A DNA stretch of 64,000 nt from contig CP076040.1 in the NCBI GenBank assembly GCA_014529675.2, forward strand, positions 2,871,894 through 2,935,893, in the 5' to 3' direction. Below are positions 1-8,714 of the stretch, in pieces. The notes beneath the pieces were generated by a model that saw nothing but the letters and a program-made list of their open reading frames with translations, was not told where the DNA came from and searched no databases. Position 1 is the first letter of the stretch. Every line of letters starts with the position of its first letter. This stretch comes from Opitutia bacterium ISCC 52 (GTDB lineage: Bacteria; Verrucomicrobiota; Verrucomicrobiia; Opitutales; UBA2995). The position numbers were made by a program, and so were the translations under genes.

Positions 1-567
1 AGAGATACGGTCATTCCATCTTCCTCGCGATTGTGCGACTCGATTCAAGTCACCCACAATTTCCAATTTGTCGTAAGTCAAAGACTGGCCACTGAATCCG
101 CCATTTTCATACATCCTGACTTCTCCCACCTTGATACTTGTGGTCGGTCTCGCTTGAGAAACAGAAGCCTGAGATGGTGGAGAAGCATACACCCCCGCCG
201 TGCGCAACAATCGCAGCGATCCAACAGGTCGGTTACGAATGCGTCTCATGTCAGAGATGCTCTGAGAAACCTTCATCAAGTTTCCTTGAAATCTCGAGTC
301 ATTGTAGAGGTGCAAAACAATGTCCCCATAAATTTCCACAGAACCGACCATATATTCCTGAGACGGCCAGAGTCCTGTGCTGTCCAATTGGCTTATAGCA
401 CCCATTTCTTCGCCCGGCACTAAGCGGTAGGAGGCCCCTGAGTAATTTTGCCCCGAATAAAGCACCGCATACCCATTCTCGATATTAGTTTGCGCTAGGC
501 TTGAGGTCGTAAGAAACGACAGCATAAGCAGCAAAACAACGGAATAAATAGGACGAGAATGATTCAT
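1..567 (-). CDS. Secreted beta/gamma-crystallin-like protein (3' end cut by window)
   Basis: The frame is open from ATG at 567 to the window edge, giving 189 residues with no stop. The N-terminus has a hydrophobic signal peptide ending near SSLAQT. Two Greek-key-like segments follow. The first contains YSGQNYSGASYRLVPGEE and LHLYNDSRFQGNL. The second begins VRMYENGGFSGQSLTYDK and ends WNDRIS, close to the N/D-N/D-x-x-S/T-S calcium site of beta/gamma-crystallins. The likely role is an exported, possibly calcium-stabilised, structural or binding domain; no enzyme motif is visible. The rest of the gene lies outside the window, so further domains cannot be excluded. The family call comes from motif spacing only. 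Confidence 0.6.
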   Translation of the reverse strand, partial: MNHSRPIYSVVLLLMLSFLTTSSLAQTNIENGYAVLYSGQNYSGASYRLVPGEEMGAISQLDSTGLWPSQEYMVGSVEIYGDIVLHLYNDSRFQGNLMKVSQSISDMRRIRNRPVGSLRLLRTAGVYASPPSQASVSQARPTTSIKVGEVRMYENGGFSGQSLTYDKLEIVGDLNRVAQSRGRWNDRIS

Positions 568-596
568 AAGCGGAATCGAAAAGCCAAGATACTAGA

Positions 597-1970
597 TCAA
601 GGTTGCCAAGTACCTAAAGGATCAAATGCGGGTTCTATCAATTCGCTTTTCCAAGCCTCAAACGCTTTGTTTAAGCGGTTTACCTCCTCTGGATGACCTG
701 CAGCAACATCTGTTTTTTCACCAATGTCTTTAGAAAGTTGATACATCGAAGTACTATTTTCATTCTCCAACACCACCAGTTTGTAATCTGCTACTCGTGC
801 GGCTCCTTGACCGGCATCCCATTTCAGCCAGAAGAGAGACTCGTGGGGCCTTCCTTTATTTTTGCCGGTTACAAAAGGCATCAAGTCCACACCGTCGAGC
901 GGACGATCAGTGGCAATTTCAACACCCGTCAGCTGGACCATGGTGGCCAGGATATCCAGTGAGCTGATCGGATAGTCGTAATCGATTCCCGCAGGAACCT
1001 TCCCCGCCCAACGGAAAGCAAACGGCACTCGCATACCACCTTCGTAGATCGAACCTTTCCGATCACGCAGTGGTGTATTGACCGAACCGTTGTTGGACGC
1101 TCCTCCGTTATCAGACAGAAAAAACACCAGGGTGTTTTTATCTAGATTCAGCTCGTCCAATTTATCGAGCACCCGCCCTACCCCGTCGTCCACTGCGCTG
1201 ATCATGGCCGCATAAGTCTTACGGAGTGGATCTTCAATATGATCAAATCGACTCAGGTATTTCTCCGTCGCCTGCATCGGCGTATGCGGGGCGTTGTAAC
1301 TCAGGTACAAAAAGAAGGGTTTTGTAGAATTTCGCTCAATGAAATCGACCGCCTCATTCGACAGCTCATCGGTTAAATATTCATCTGTCTCGATGCGCGT
1401 CTCATTTCGCAAGAGCTTCGTATTGTACCAACCACCTGCTCGATCAACCGATTCGATGTCCGGATAAATTAGGTCCTCGGGGAAGTAGCGGTGTCCTCCA
1501 GCAACAAACCCGTAGAACTCGGTAAAACCGCGCACATTGGGACGAAAGCGTGGATGCGTACCCAAATGCCACTTACCGATAACCCCCGAGTGGTAATTCA
1601 CCTTCTTTAGAATCTCAGCTATGTTCTCCTCTTCGACAGGGAGTCCCGCTTGCGAATCAAATGGATTGAGAGTCGGATTCCGTTGATAGCCAAATCGACC
1701 TTGATAACGACCGGTGATCAGCCCTGCTCTACTCGGTGAACAAACAGGATAAGTCACATAACCATTTGTGAACCGTACTCCTTCATTAGCTACTCGATCG
1801 ATATTTGGAGTCGGGATGTCAGTGCAGCCATTGAATCCTACATCCCAGTAGCCCTGGTCATCCGTAAGGATGATAACCAAGTTCGGATTGGGGTTTTGAG
1901 CAAAGCTACCCACACTCCCAATGAGAATAAGAATCAGCGCAGCAAAAGAAAATCGTTTCCCATAAAGCAT
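597..1970 (-). CDS. Secreted sulfatase (arylsulfatase family, formylglycine type)
   Basis: This is a type I sulfatase of 457 residues that hydrolyses sulfate esters of sugars or aryl compounds, probably outside the cytoplasm. A signal peptide (FAALILILIGSVGSFAQ) leads into the family start NLVIILTDDQGYWDVG with metal-binding Asp pair. The signature CSPSRAGLITGRY near residue 77 holds the Cys converted to formylglycine. Further conserved blocks are GKWHLG, YLSYNAPHTP and FFLSDNGG. ATG at 1970 is preferred over the in-frame TTG at 1976. It stands alone, facing away from neighbours. The natural substrate, possibly an algal sulfated polysaccharide, is inference. The required maturase is not in the window. 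Confidence 0.93.
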   Translation of the reverse strand: MLYGKRFSFAALILILIGSVGSFAQNPNPNLVIILTDDQGYWDVGFNGCTDIPTPNIDRVANEGVRFTNGYVTYPVCSPSRAGLITGRYQGRFGYQRNPTLNPFDSQAGLPVEEENIAEILKKVNYHSGVIGKWHLGTHPRFRPNVRGFTEFYGFVAGGHRYFPEDLIYPDIESVDRAGGWYNTKLLRNETRIETDEYLTDELSNEAVDFIERNSTKPFFLYLSYNAPHTPMQATEKYLSRFDHIEDPLRKTYAAMISAVDDGVGRVLDKLDELNLDKNTLVFFLSDNGGASNNGSVNTPLRDRKGSIYEGGMRVPFAFRWAGKVPAGIDYDYPISSLDILATMVQLTGVEIATDRPLDGVDLMPFVTGKNKGRPHESLFWLKWDAGQGAARVADYKLVVLENENSTSMYQLSKDIGEKTDVAAGHPEEVNRLNKAFEAWKSELIEPAFDPLGTWQP

Positions 1971-2033
1971 AAGCAAAATTACATAGCAGATTTGGCTGAA
2001 AAAAAGAAGCAGGAAGCTGAATCGACCCTAGTC

Positions 2034-2548
2034 TTAAGATTTTTCAAAATCTTGTTTCAGCGCCTCACCCTCTTCATTGGATCGAACTTCTAACTTCAAA
2101 CAGGTAAATTGATCAAACAACTTCCGATGCGCCTCTAGTGAAAACTCATCTTCTCTCGTTTCGTATTCTTTGACCCAATCTAAAAGAAAATCCAAGCACT
2201 CGTCTTGCTCTTCTTTGGAAGCATATTTGTGGGACTCCCAGGGTCGAGCCCTGCAATTGTCAATGCAGGTTTCAACTCCAGGGTTCATAAAAATCAATTG
2301 AGTTGCTTTAGGCATAAAGTGGCTGATTAAGCCGCTGTAACATCCTTCAACCACCCATTGTTCGGATGAGCCAATAAAAGCATCCATCTTTTCTATACTG
2401 ACAGCTTCATCTTCTCTTACACCTGGTTGATCCGCTTTCCACGCCACTGTATCCAAATCCAGGTACGCAACGAAGGGAGCCGACCCATTGATTTTTCCAG
2501 GGTCGATTTGCCAGAGCCCGAATTACCAAAAATGAGAATTCTATTCAC
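2034..2548 (-). pseudogene. P-loop kinase/ATPase (shikimate-kinase or FlaR-like), frameshifted
   Basis: The N-terminus begins with GTG at 2548 and reads MNRILIFGNSGSGKSTLE, a clear Walker A loop. The reading then leaves the frame at a run of five T (plus strand, 2492-2496). The remaining 140 residues lie in the next frame, starting AYLDLDTVAWKADQPGVR. Adding one base to the run restores a continuous protein of about 171 residues (STLEKINGSAPFVAYLDLD). This length and layout fit small P-loop kinases annotated as shikimate kinase or topology-modulation proteins. Either the copy is inactive or the base is an assembly error. The substrate is unknown. Confidence 0.7.
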
Positions 2549-2615
2549 AACAAATAGAAAGACAGTTTTCAACCGTGGAAGAAAACAAAAAAGCAAGTGA
2601 GCCTAAGCCCTCCGA

Positions 2616-4166
2616 CTATCCACGCATATGCTTGATGATGCGTTTAACCGAATCACTGACGTTGTCGAGATCGCCACGGTCGGATTCTCCAGCCAGACGC
2701 CGGGCCTCCTCAGCATTCTCAGCCATTTCTTCCACCGTCTTCGTTCTTAGACGGGCGGCTCCTTCATAATCATCCTTCGTAGGAATGGGCCAGCCAACCT
2801 CAGCGCGGTGAGTTTTTATCTTGGCGATCTCAGCTTTGTATTGAGGCATCCAGGGTTCAAGAGCGATGAGCATTTCATCCGCCATTTGCCAGACCTCCGG
2901 TGGGTTGCAAACCGCACCCGTCAGGGGGTCAAGCAGCATGGACTGCTTCAGTAACTCAACATCCCCATGAACCGCAGCTTCCATAGCCATCCGTTGAACG
3001 GTGATGCTGTTGTTACAAATTCCGGCAAGCCCCAGAGGAAGGTCACCAACAACAGGCATGTTGATGCCGTTAGCATCCACATAACCGGGTGCCTCAATTA
3101 TGGCATCGTCGGGCAAGTTGGTGATCACTCCATTATTTACCACGTTGAAATGTCCTCGATAAACATGTCCCGTTTCCAAGCCTTCGATGATCCAGCTACC
3201 ATGCTCATGACTGCGTGCCTCCTGTTTGTAATCAAAGGGCGGCTCTTTCAACCAATTGGGGAAATCCGTATCAAACCAGTTTCGTGACTCCGTACAAATA
3301 CGCAAATAGCCTCCCGTCTCACCCAAGATCCAACGATTCATGTTGATCCAGTTATTAATTTCATCGGGGCGCTTACGGTACCAAGCCAAATACTCGCTGA
3401 CGTGTCCGTTGGATTCGGTGCAGAAATAGCCAAAGCGTTTTAAGATATCGATGCGGAGTTTTTCCTCCTGACTGATCACCGGATGGCTCTCCATCGCATC
3501 GAGTAATTTTCCGGTAAGGTCTTCGCCTTTGTGTTTTAAAGAAACAAACCACGTCTGGTGATTTATGCCCGCGCAAATCACATCCAGTTCTTCCAGAGGA
3601 ATATCAAAAGCTTTAGCAATCAGCTTCGTGTCGTTTTGCACTCCATGACAAAGACCAATGGTGCGTACGCCGCCATACTTGTTACAGGCCCAGGTGTTCA
3701 TAGCCATGGGATTGGCGTAGTTGAGCATCAGACAATTCGGTGCCGCCACTTCGTGTATATCCTTACAAAAATCCAACAAAGTATTAATCCCACGCTGAGC
3801 ATAAAAGATGCCACCGGTGCAAAGCGTATCGCCAACGCATTGGTCCACCCCATATTTCAACGGGATGTCGACATCGTGCTGAAAGGCCTCCAATCCTCCA
3901 ACGCGGACCACGCATATAATGTATTTGGCATCCTTGAGCACCTCCCGACGGTCGGTGGTTGAGTAAATCTTAATATCCAATCCATTCGCGTCGATATCCC
4001 GCTGAGCCAGCTGCGTAACCATGTCCAGGTTTTGCTCAGATATATCTGTGAATGAAATACGGATGTTCCGAAATTCTGGGACTGCGAGGGTATCGCGAAG
4101 TATCTTGCGTGTGAAGCCGACACTACCGGCACCGATAAAAGCTATTTTGAAATCATTTCCCGCCAT
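2616..4166 (-). CDS. melA: Alpha-galactosidase, glycoside hydrolase family 4
   Basis: GH4 enzymes use NAD+ and a divalent metal to cleave glycosides by a redox-assisted mechanism. The protein starts KIAFIGAGSVGFTRKIL, a Rossmann NAD-binding loop. It continues with NYANPMAMNTWA and LCHGVQ, whose Cys and His bind the metal, and HVSEYLAWYRK. At 516 residues it has normal length. The longer frame from 4226 adds residues unlike the family, so ATG at 4166 is chosen. The gene is divergent from an AraC-type regulator only 73 bp away, with a palindrome between them, which suggests that regulator controlled it. Galactosidase rather than another GH4 specificity is inferred from resemblance to MelA. Cytoplasmic; no signal peptide. 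Confidence 0.85.
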   Translation of the reverse strand: MAGNDFKIAFIGAGSVGFTRKILRDTLAVPEFRNIRISFTDISEQNLDMVTQLAQRDIDANGLDIKIYSTTDRREVLKDAKYIICVVRVGGLEAFQHDVDIPLKYGVDQCVGDTLCTGGIFYAQRGINTLLDFCKDIHEVAAPNCLMLNYANPMAMNTWACNKYGGVRTIGLCHGVQNDTKLIAKAFDIPLEELDVICAGINHQTWFVSLKHKGEDLTGKLLDAMESHPVISQEEKLRIDILKRFGYFCTESNGHVSEYLAWYRKRPDEINNWINMNRWILGETGGYLRICTESRNWFDTDFPNWLKEPPFDYKQEARSHEHGSWIIEGLETGHVYRGHFNVVNNGVITNLPDDAIIEAPGYVDANGINMPVVGDLPLGLAGICNNSITVQRMAMEAAVHGDVELLKQSMLLDPLTGAVCNPPEVWQMADEMLIALEPWMPQYKAEIAKIKTHRAEVGWPIPTKDDYEGAARLRTKTVEEMAENAEEARRLAGESDRGDLDNVSDSVKRIIKHMRG

Positions 4167-4205
4167 AATACACTCAGCATAACCGATCTCAGAATAAAAT
4201 GCATT

Positions 4206-4225
4206 TGCAAAAATGTGTTTTTGCA
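4206..4225. promoter_or_regulatory. Palindromic operator candidate between GH4 and AraC genes
   Basis: The 73-bp divergent spacer holds a perfect inverted repeat, TGCAAAAA-TGTG-TTTTTGCA. It is followed at once by a second dyad, GCAC-TTTT-GTGC (4223-4234). Its place between the two divergent starts fits an operator serving both genes. AraC proteins often bind direct half-sites, and TTTTTGCAC/TTTTGTGC can also be read that way. Which protein binds is unknown. Confidence 0.45.
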
Positions 4226-4239
4226 CTTTTGTGCGTTTA

Positions 4240-5262
4240 ATGCGGATAAGAAATGTTCAATTCATTTCCGGCTCTAGCCTCAGGCTACCCCTTTACTGGC
4301 AGGCGGTGGGGCATGAGCACATAAAGACATATAAATACCGGTTCGAAGGGCATAAACGTCCGTAATTAAAGCTGCTCTGGCAAGTTACCCTATCCGGGAC
4401 TGACCACCTAAAAATCGCCAACAATCGGCCCATTAAATTGCCCAAAGGTGCGAGTTTTATGGCTCAATTCCCCAGCGACCACACCTACTACTATTCCAAA
4501 CAAGAGAGTCATTGGGAATTTGCCTACATCATCTTGGCAGGCCCTGCTATTCCTCATTTACTGGAGCGTATACGGAATCGCCCAGTAACCGTTTTCAACC
4601 ACTCCATAGATCCACAAATACAGAAGAAGGTGCTGGATATGATTCACCAGTATCAAGATGGCATGGATGATGGTTGGAAGTGCATGTCTGAAGCAGGTGA
4701 CATTCTATCCTTACTATTGAAAGAAGAAGCCCAGTGCGACGACCGAGTGAACACGAGTCGTAGAATAGCCCGCGATCCGGACATCCTCGATCCAATTGTA
4801 AAGAATCCGGGACTCACCATATCGAAGAGCGGTTGGGCGGAAGAAAAAGGTCAGCCGCGCTTTCAGCTCTACCGACAAGTAAAAGCCAAGACAGGCGTGA
4901 GCCCAAAAGATGTGCGAAACCAACAGCGTGTGAAAGAAGCCATCCGTTTTCTGAAGCGAGCCAAGCTCTCAGTGAAGGACATAGCCACCCTATCCGGATT
5001 TAAAGACCAGGCTTACTTCTGCCGCTTCTTCAAAAAGCAAACAGGATTTACGCCAACGCAGTGGCGGCAACGGTTTGGATCGGAAGGGTCAGCTGATTCG
5101 CGGAGCAAAGCAAAGGTGTCAGTGTTCAGGTGTCAGGAAATCGGTTCTTCCCTTAGCCTTTCTCTATTTCCAGTAAAATTTCATCAGGGATCCTTGAGCA
5201 ACGGCGCCCTCGGCGAGGTCGCCGAGCAAGCCGTCACGCGGAGGCAACAACGATGTCTTTAG
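4240..5262 (+). pseudogene. AraC-family regulator interrupted by in-frame TAA
   Basis: Reading from ATG at 4240 gives MRIRNVQFISG...YKYRFEGHKRP, then TAA at 4363-4365. The same frame resumes as LKLLWQVTLSGTDHLKIANN, a typical N-terminal cupin-like core of AraC regulators. A DNA-binding domain follows at the C-terminus: LSVKDIATLSGFKDQAYFCR is the first helix-turn-helix, then FFKKQTGFTPTQWRQR. The intact gene would start near the GH4 operator. Downstream TTG at 4438 could start only a shortened protein. The last 55 or so residues after WRQRFG resemble no AraC protein and are encoded by short direct repeats and a hairpin (5116-5226), so the native stop also seems lost. Probably a decayed regulator of the neighbouring alpha-galactosidase. 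Confidence 0.75.
5116..5226 (+). repeat. Repeat-derived tail: 7-nt tandem units plus degenerate REP-like hairpin
   Basis: Three 7-nt units GTGTCAG, TGTTCAG, GTGTCAG run at 5116-5136. Further on, ACGGCG at 5201 leads into an 8-bp hairpin CTCGGCGA-GG-TCGCCGAG (5209-5226). The hairpin half matches the element at 39140-39161 (ACGGCG, CGGCGAG, TCGCC in the same order) but lacks the terminal CTACC. It lies at the convergent ends of the AraC gene and tpiA. Confidence 0.5.
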
Positions 5263-5301
5263 AAATAGAGGAAGAGGAGGAGTATGAGAAAGAGCCCCAT
5301 G

Positions 5302-5337
5302 GGCATAAAAAAACCGCCTCCAAACGGAGATGGTTTT
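5302..5337 (-). terminator. Rho-independent terminator of the gap-pgk-tpiA operon
   Basis: The stem is AAAACCGCCTCC (5310-5321) paired with GGAGATGGTTTT (5326-5337), with one wobble and one mismatch. On the minus strand it is followed by a run of T (the A run before 5313). It sits just after the tpiA stop and could also stop plus-strand transcripts. Confidence 0.75.
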
Positions 5338-5360
5338 TAAAAGTATTAACTCTTCAGAAA

Positions 5361-6143
5361 CTACTCAGCTTCTTCGAGTTCTCGGGCTTCGTTAATGATC
5401 TCGGCAAAGGACTTGGCATCCAAGGATGCGCCTCCGATGAGACCTCCATCGATGTCGGTTTGCGAAAGAAGCTCCTTCGCATTACTACCCTTCATAGAAC
5501 CACCGTATTGGATGCGGATCTTTTGGGCGATTTCCTCGCCGAACAGATCGGTCAAAATCCCACGAATAGCAGCGTGTACTTCCTGAGCCATTTCTGGAGT
5601 CGCTGTTTTGCCAGTGCCGATGGCCCAAACGGGTTCATAGGCAACTACTAAACTTTCAGCATCTTCGTTTGAGACATTCGCAAGTCCTCCACGTGTTTGC
5701 GTTTCAACGACCTGCAATGTGCTTCCGGATTCGCGCTCCTCAAGAGATTCACCCACGCATAGGATGGGTTTCAGGTTATTGGCAAATGCAGCCAAGACCT
5801 TCTGATTGATAAAGGCATCTGATTCCTTGAAGTATTCACGACGCTCACTGTGCCCGAGGATCACATAGGTAGCGTAAAAGTAGCGCAGCATCTCAGCAGA
5901 GACCTCACCAGTGTAGGCTCCACTGGCAGCAGGGTGCATATTTTGACCACCCAGCTTTACTGGGGAATTTTCCACCACTGTGGCAACGGAATCCAAGGAA
6001 GTAAAAGGAGGACAGAGGACAGCTTCAACAACGGTCTGTTCTCCTACTTCTTTTACCACGCCTTCAGCGAGTTCAACGGACTCGCCAGCGGTTTTGTTCA
6101 TTTTCCAATTTCCAGCGATGATGTATTTACGGTGCTTTTCCAT
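5361..6143 (-). CDS. tpiA: Triosephosphate isomerase
   Basis: Interconverts dihydroxyacetone phosphate and glyceraldehyde 3-phosphate in glycolysis and gluconeogenesis. At 260 residues it is a normal-length TIM barrel. The N-terminus RKYIIAGNWKMNKT holds the catalytic Lys and Asn. YVILGHSERR holds the electrophilic His, VVAYEPVWAIGTGKTAT holds the catalytic Glu and the flexible loop 6, and RIQYGGSMKG binds phosphate. It is last in the minus-strand operon gap-pgk-tpiA, 21 bp after pgk, and is followed by a terminator. Cytoplasmic. Confidence 0.98.
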   Translation of the reverse strand: MEKHRKYIIAGNWKMNKTAGESVELAEGVVKEVGEQTVVEAVLCPPFTSLDSVATVVENSPVKLGGQNMHPAASGAYTGEVSAEMLRYFYATYVILGHSERREYFKESDAFINQKVLAAFANNLKPILCVGESLEERESGSTLQVVETQTRGGLANVSNEDAESLVVAYEPVWAIGTGKTATPEMAQEVHAAIRGILTDLFGEEIAQKIRIQYGGSMKGSNAKELLSQTDIDGGLIGGASLDAKSFAEIINEARELEEAE

Positions 6144-6164
6144 GTTCTAAAATGTCTGTTGTAG

Positions 6165-7367
6165 TTAAATGGTGTCGAGTGAGCTGACGCCGGGCAATTC
6201 CTTCCCTTCAAGAAAGTTCAAGCTAGCACCTCCTCCAGTGCTAATGAATGAGACTTTGTCGTCGTTGCCGCTGTTCTTGATGGCTTTTACCGAATCCCCT
6301 CCCCCAATAATAGAGATCGCATCCTGATTCGCAGCGACGGCATCGGCTACTGCAAATGTGCCTATGGAACAGGCTTCGATTTCGAATACGCCCATAGGAC
6401 CATTCCAGAGAACCGTTTTGGATTCAGCGACAACCTGTTTATAAAGTTCAACGGTTTTGGGTCCGATATCGACCCCTTCCCAACCATCGGGAATGTCGCC
6501 TTCAACAACGTCCATCTCACCCACTGAACGAGAACCAAAATCAAGTGCATTAGTGATCTTAGTATCGATCGGAAGCAGGAAGCGCACGCCCTTTTCGGCA
6601 GCCTTATCAATGGCTGATTGAGCGACGTCCACTTTGTCCGGCTCTGAAAGGCTATCCCCTACTTTCTTTCCATTGGCCAAGGCAAAGGTGTAAGCCATGG
6701 CACCTCCAATGATGATATTGTCGGCTTTTTCCAGGAGACGGTCGATGACCTTGATCTTATCGGAAACTTTGGCGCCGCCGAGGATGACCGTGAATGGCTT
6801 CACCGGATCTTCAGTCTTATCTCCAAGAAATGCTAATTCGCGTTCTATAAGCAATCCGGCAACATTCGTATCGACATGAGCAGTGATCCCTGCGGTGGAT
6901 GCATGGGCTCGGTGAGCGGTTCCAAAAGCATCGTTTACAAATACATCGGCCAAAGAACCGAGCTGTTTTGCAAACTCAGGATCGTTGCCTTCTTCGCCAG
7001 CGTGGTAGCGAACGTTCTCCAGCAAAAGGACTGACCCTGACTGGAGCGCATTCACAGCGGCCTCTACATCGGAGCCAACGCAGTCTTCTGCAAATTGCAC
7101 GGGCATACCCAGCTGCACGGCCAACTCTTCGGCGGCAGGCTTGAGGCTGAATGCCGGATTGGGCTGCCCCTTAGGGCGTCCCAAGTGACTGGCGAGGATT
7201 ACTTTGGCACCAGCCTCTATTAAACGCTTTATGGTTGGGAGTGCAGCAACGATACGGGTGTTGTCGCTTACTTTACCATTTTCGTCTAAAGGAACATTGA
7301 AATCGACACGAACGAAGACGCGTTTGTCCTGCACGTCGATATCACGGATAGTTTTCGTTTTGGCCAT
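6165..7367 (-). CDS. pgk: Phosphoglycerate kinase
   Basis: Transfers phosphate between 1,3-bisphosphoglycerate and ADP. The 400-residue length is normal. RVFVRVDFNVPLDENG is the N-terminal signature, followed by LASHLGRPKG and VLLLENVRYHAGEE. In the C-terminal half are ILGGAKVSDKI, VLWNGPMGVFE and the nucleotide loop SIIGGGDSVKAI. ATG at 7367 (MAKTKTIRD) is preferred to TTG at 7373. It lies between gap and tpiA on the same strand. A strong terminator separates it from gap, so part of its transcription probably depends on read-through or on its own promoter. Confidence 0.98.
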   Translation of the reverse strand: MAKTKTIRDIDVQDKRVFVRVDFNVPLDENGKVSDNTRIVAALPTIKRLIEAGAKVILASHLGRPKGQPNPAFSLKPAAEELAVQLGMPVQFAEDCVGSDVEAAVNALQSGSVLLLENVRYHAGEEGNDPEFAKQLGSLADVFVNDAFGTAHRAHASTAGITAHVDTNVAGLLIERELAFLGDKTEDPVKPFTVILGGAKVSDKIKVIDRLLEKADNIIIGGAMAYTFALANGKKVGDSLSEPDKVDVAQSAIDKAAEKGVRFLLPIDTKITNALDFGSRSVGEMDVVEGDIPDGWEGVDIGPKTVELYKQVVAESKTVLWNGPMGVFEIEACSIGTFAVADAVAANQDAISIIGGGDSVKAIKNSGNDDKVSFISTGGGASLNFLEGKELPGVSSLDTI

Positions 7368-7424
7368 GACCAACTAGGAAAAAATTTGAGGATGCGGATT
7401 TGAAGGCCTATATTGGCCTGAGTC

Positions 7425-7464
7425 AAAAAAGAAGCCGCGATCCATGGATGTGGTTCGCGGCTTC
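7425..7464 (-). terminator. Terminator between gap and pgk
   Basis: A perfect 10-bp stem, GAAGCCGCGA (7431-7440) with TCGCGGCTTC (7455-7464), has a 14-nt loop. On the minus strand it is followed by TTTTTT. It lies 17 bp after the gap stop and 58 bp before the pgk start, so it probably reduces expression of the downstream genes relative to gap. Confidence 0.8.
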
Positions 7465-7481
7465 CTGATGACATAAAGATG

Positions 7482-8507
<1,026 letters not shown>

Positions 8508-8714
8508 CTATTTTTTTAGGTTCTATGTCTGTGTAAAAAGTGATCAGAAAAACTGAAGCGGATACTTATGAACTTCAGGGGCACTGCATGGCAAGTGTTT
8601 ATATGTAACGAAAAGGGCAAATAAGAAACAGCTTACCATATCATTAGAAAAACAGGCAGAACGGCCCATCTCAGGCGCTAGCTACCCCAAATGGCCTCCT
8701 GAATTCGTCTCAGC

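Noticed and set aside
2488-2500. Programmed -1 frameshift in the P-loop kinase gene
   Set aside because: The codons CTG GAA AAA TCA do not form the standard X-XXY-YYZ slippery heptamer, and no downstream stem was seen at the usual distance.
8655-8690. GAACGGC...CTACC stretch resembling the REP-like family
   Set aside because: The flanks resemble elements A2 and C, but no convincing stem lies between them, so it is not counted as a member.
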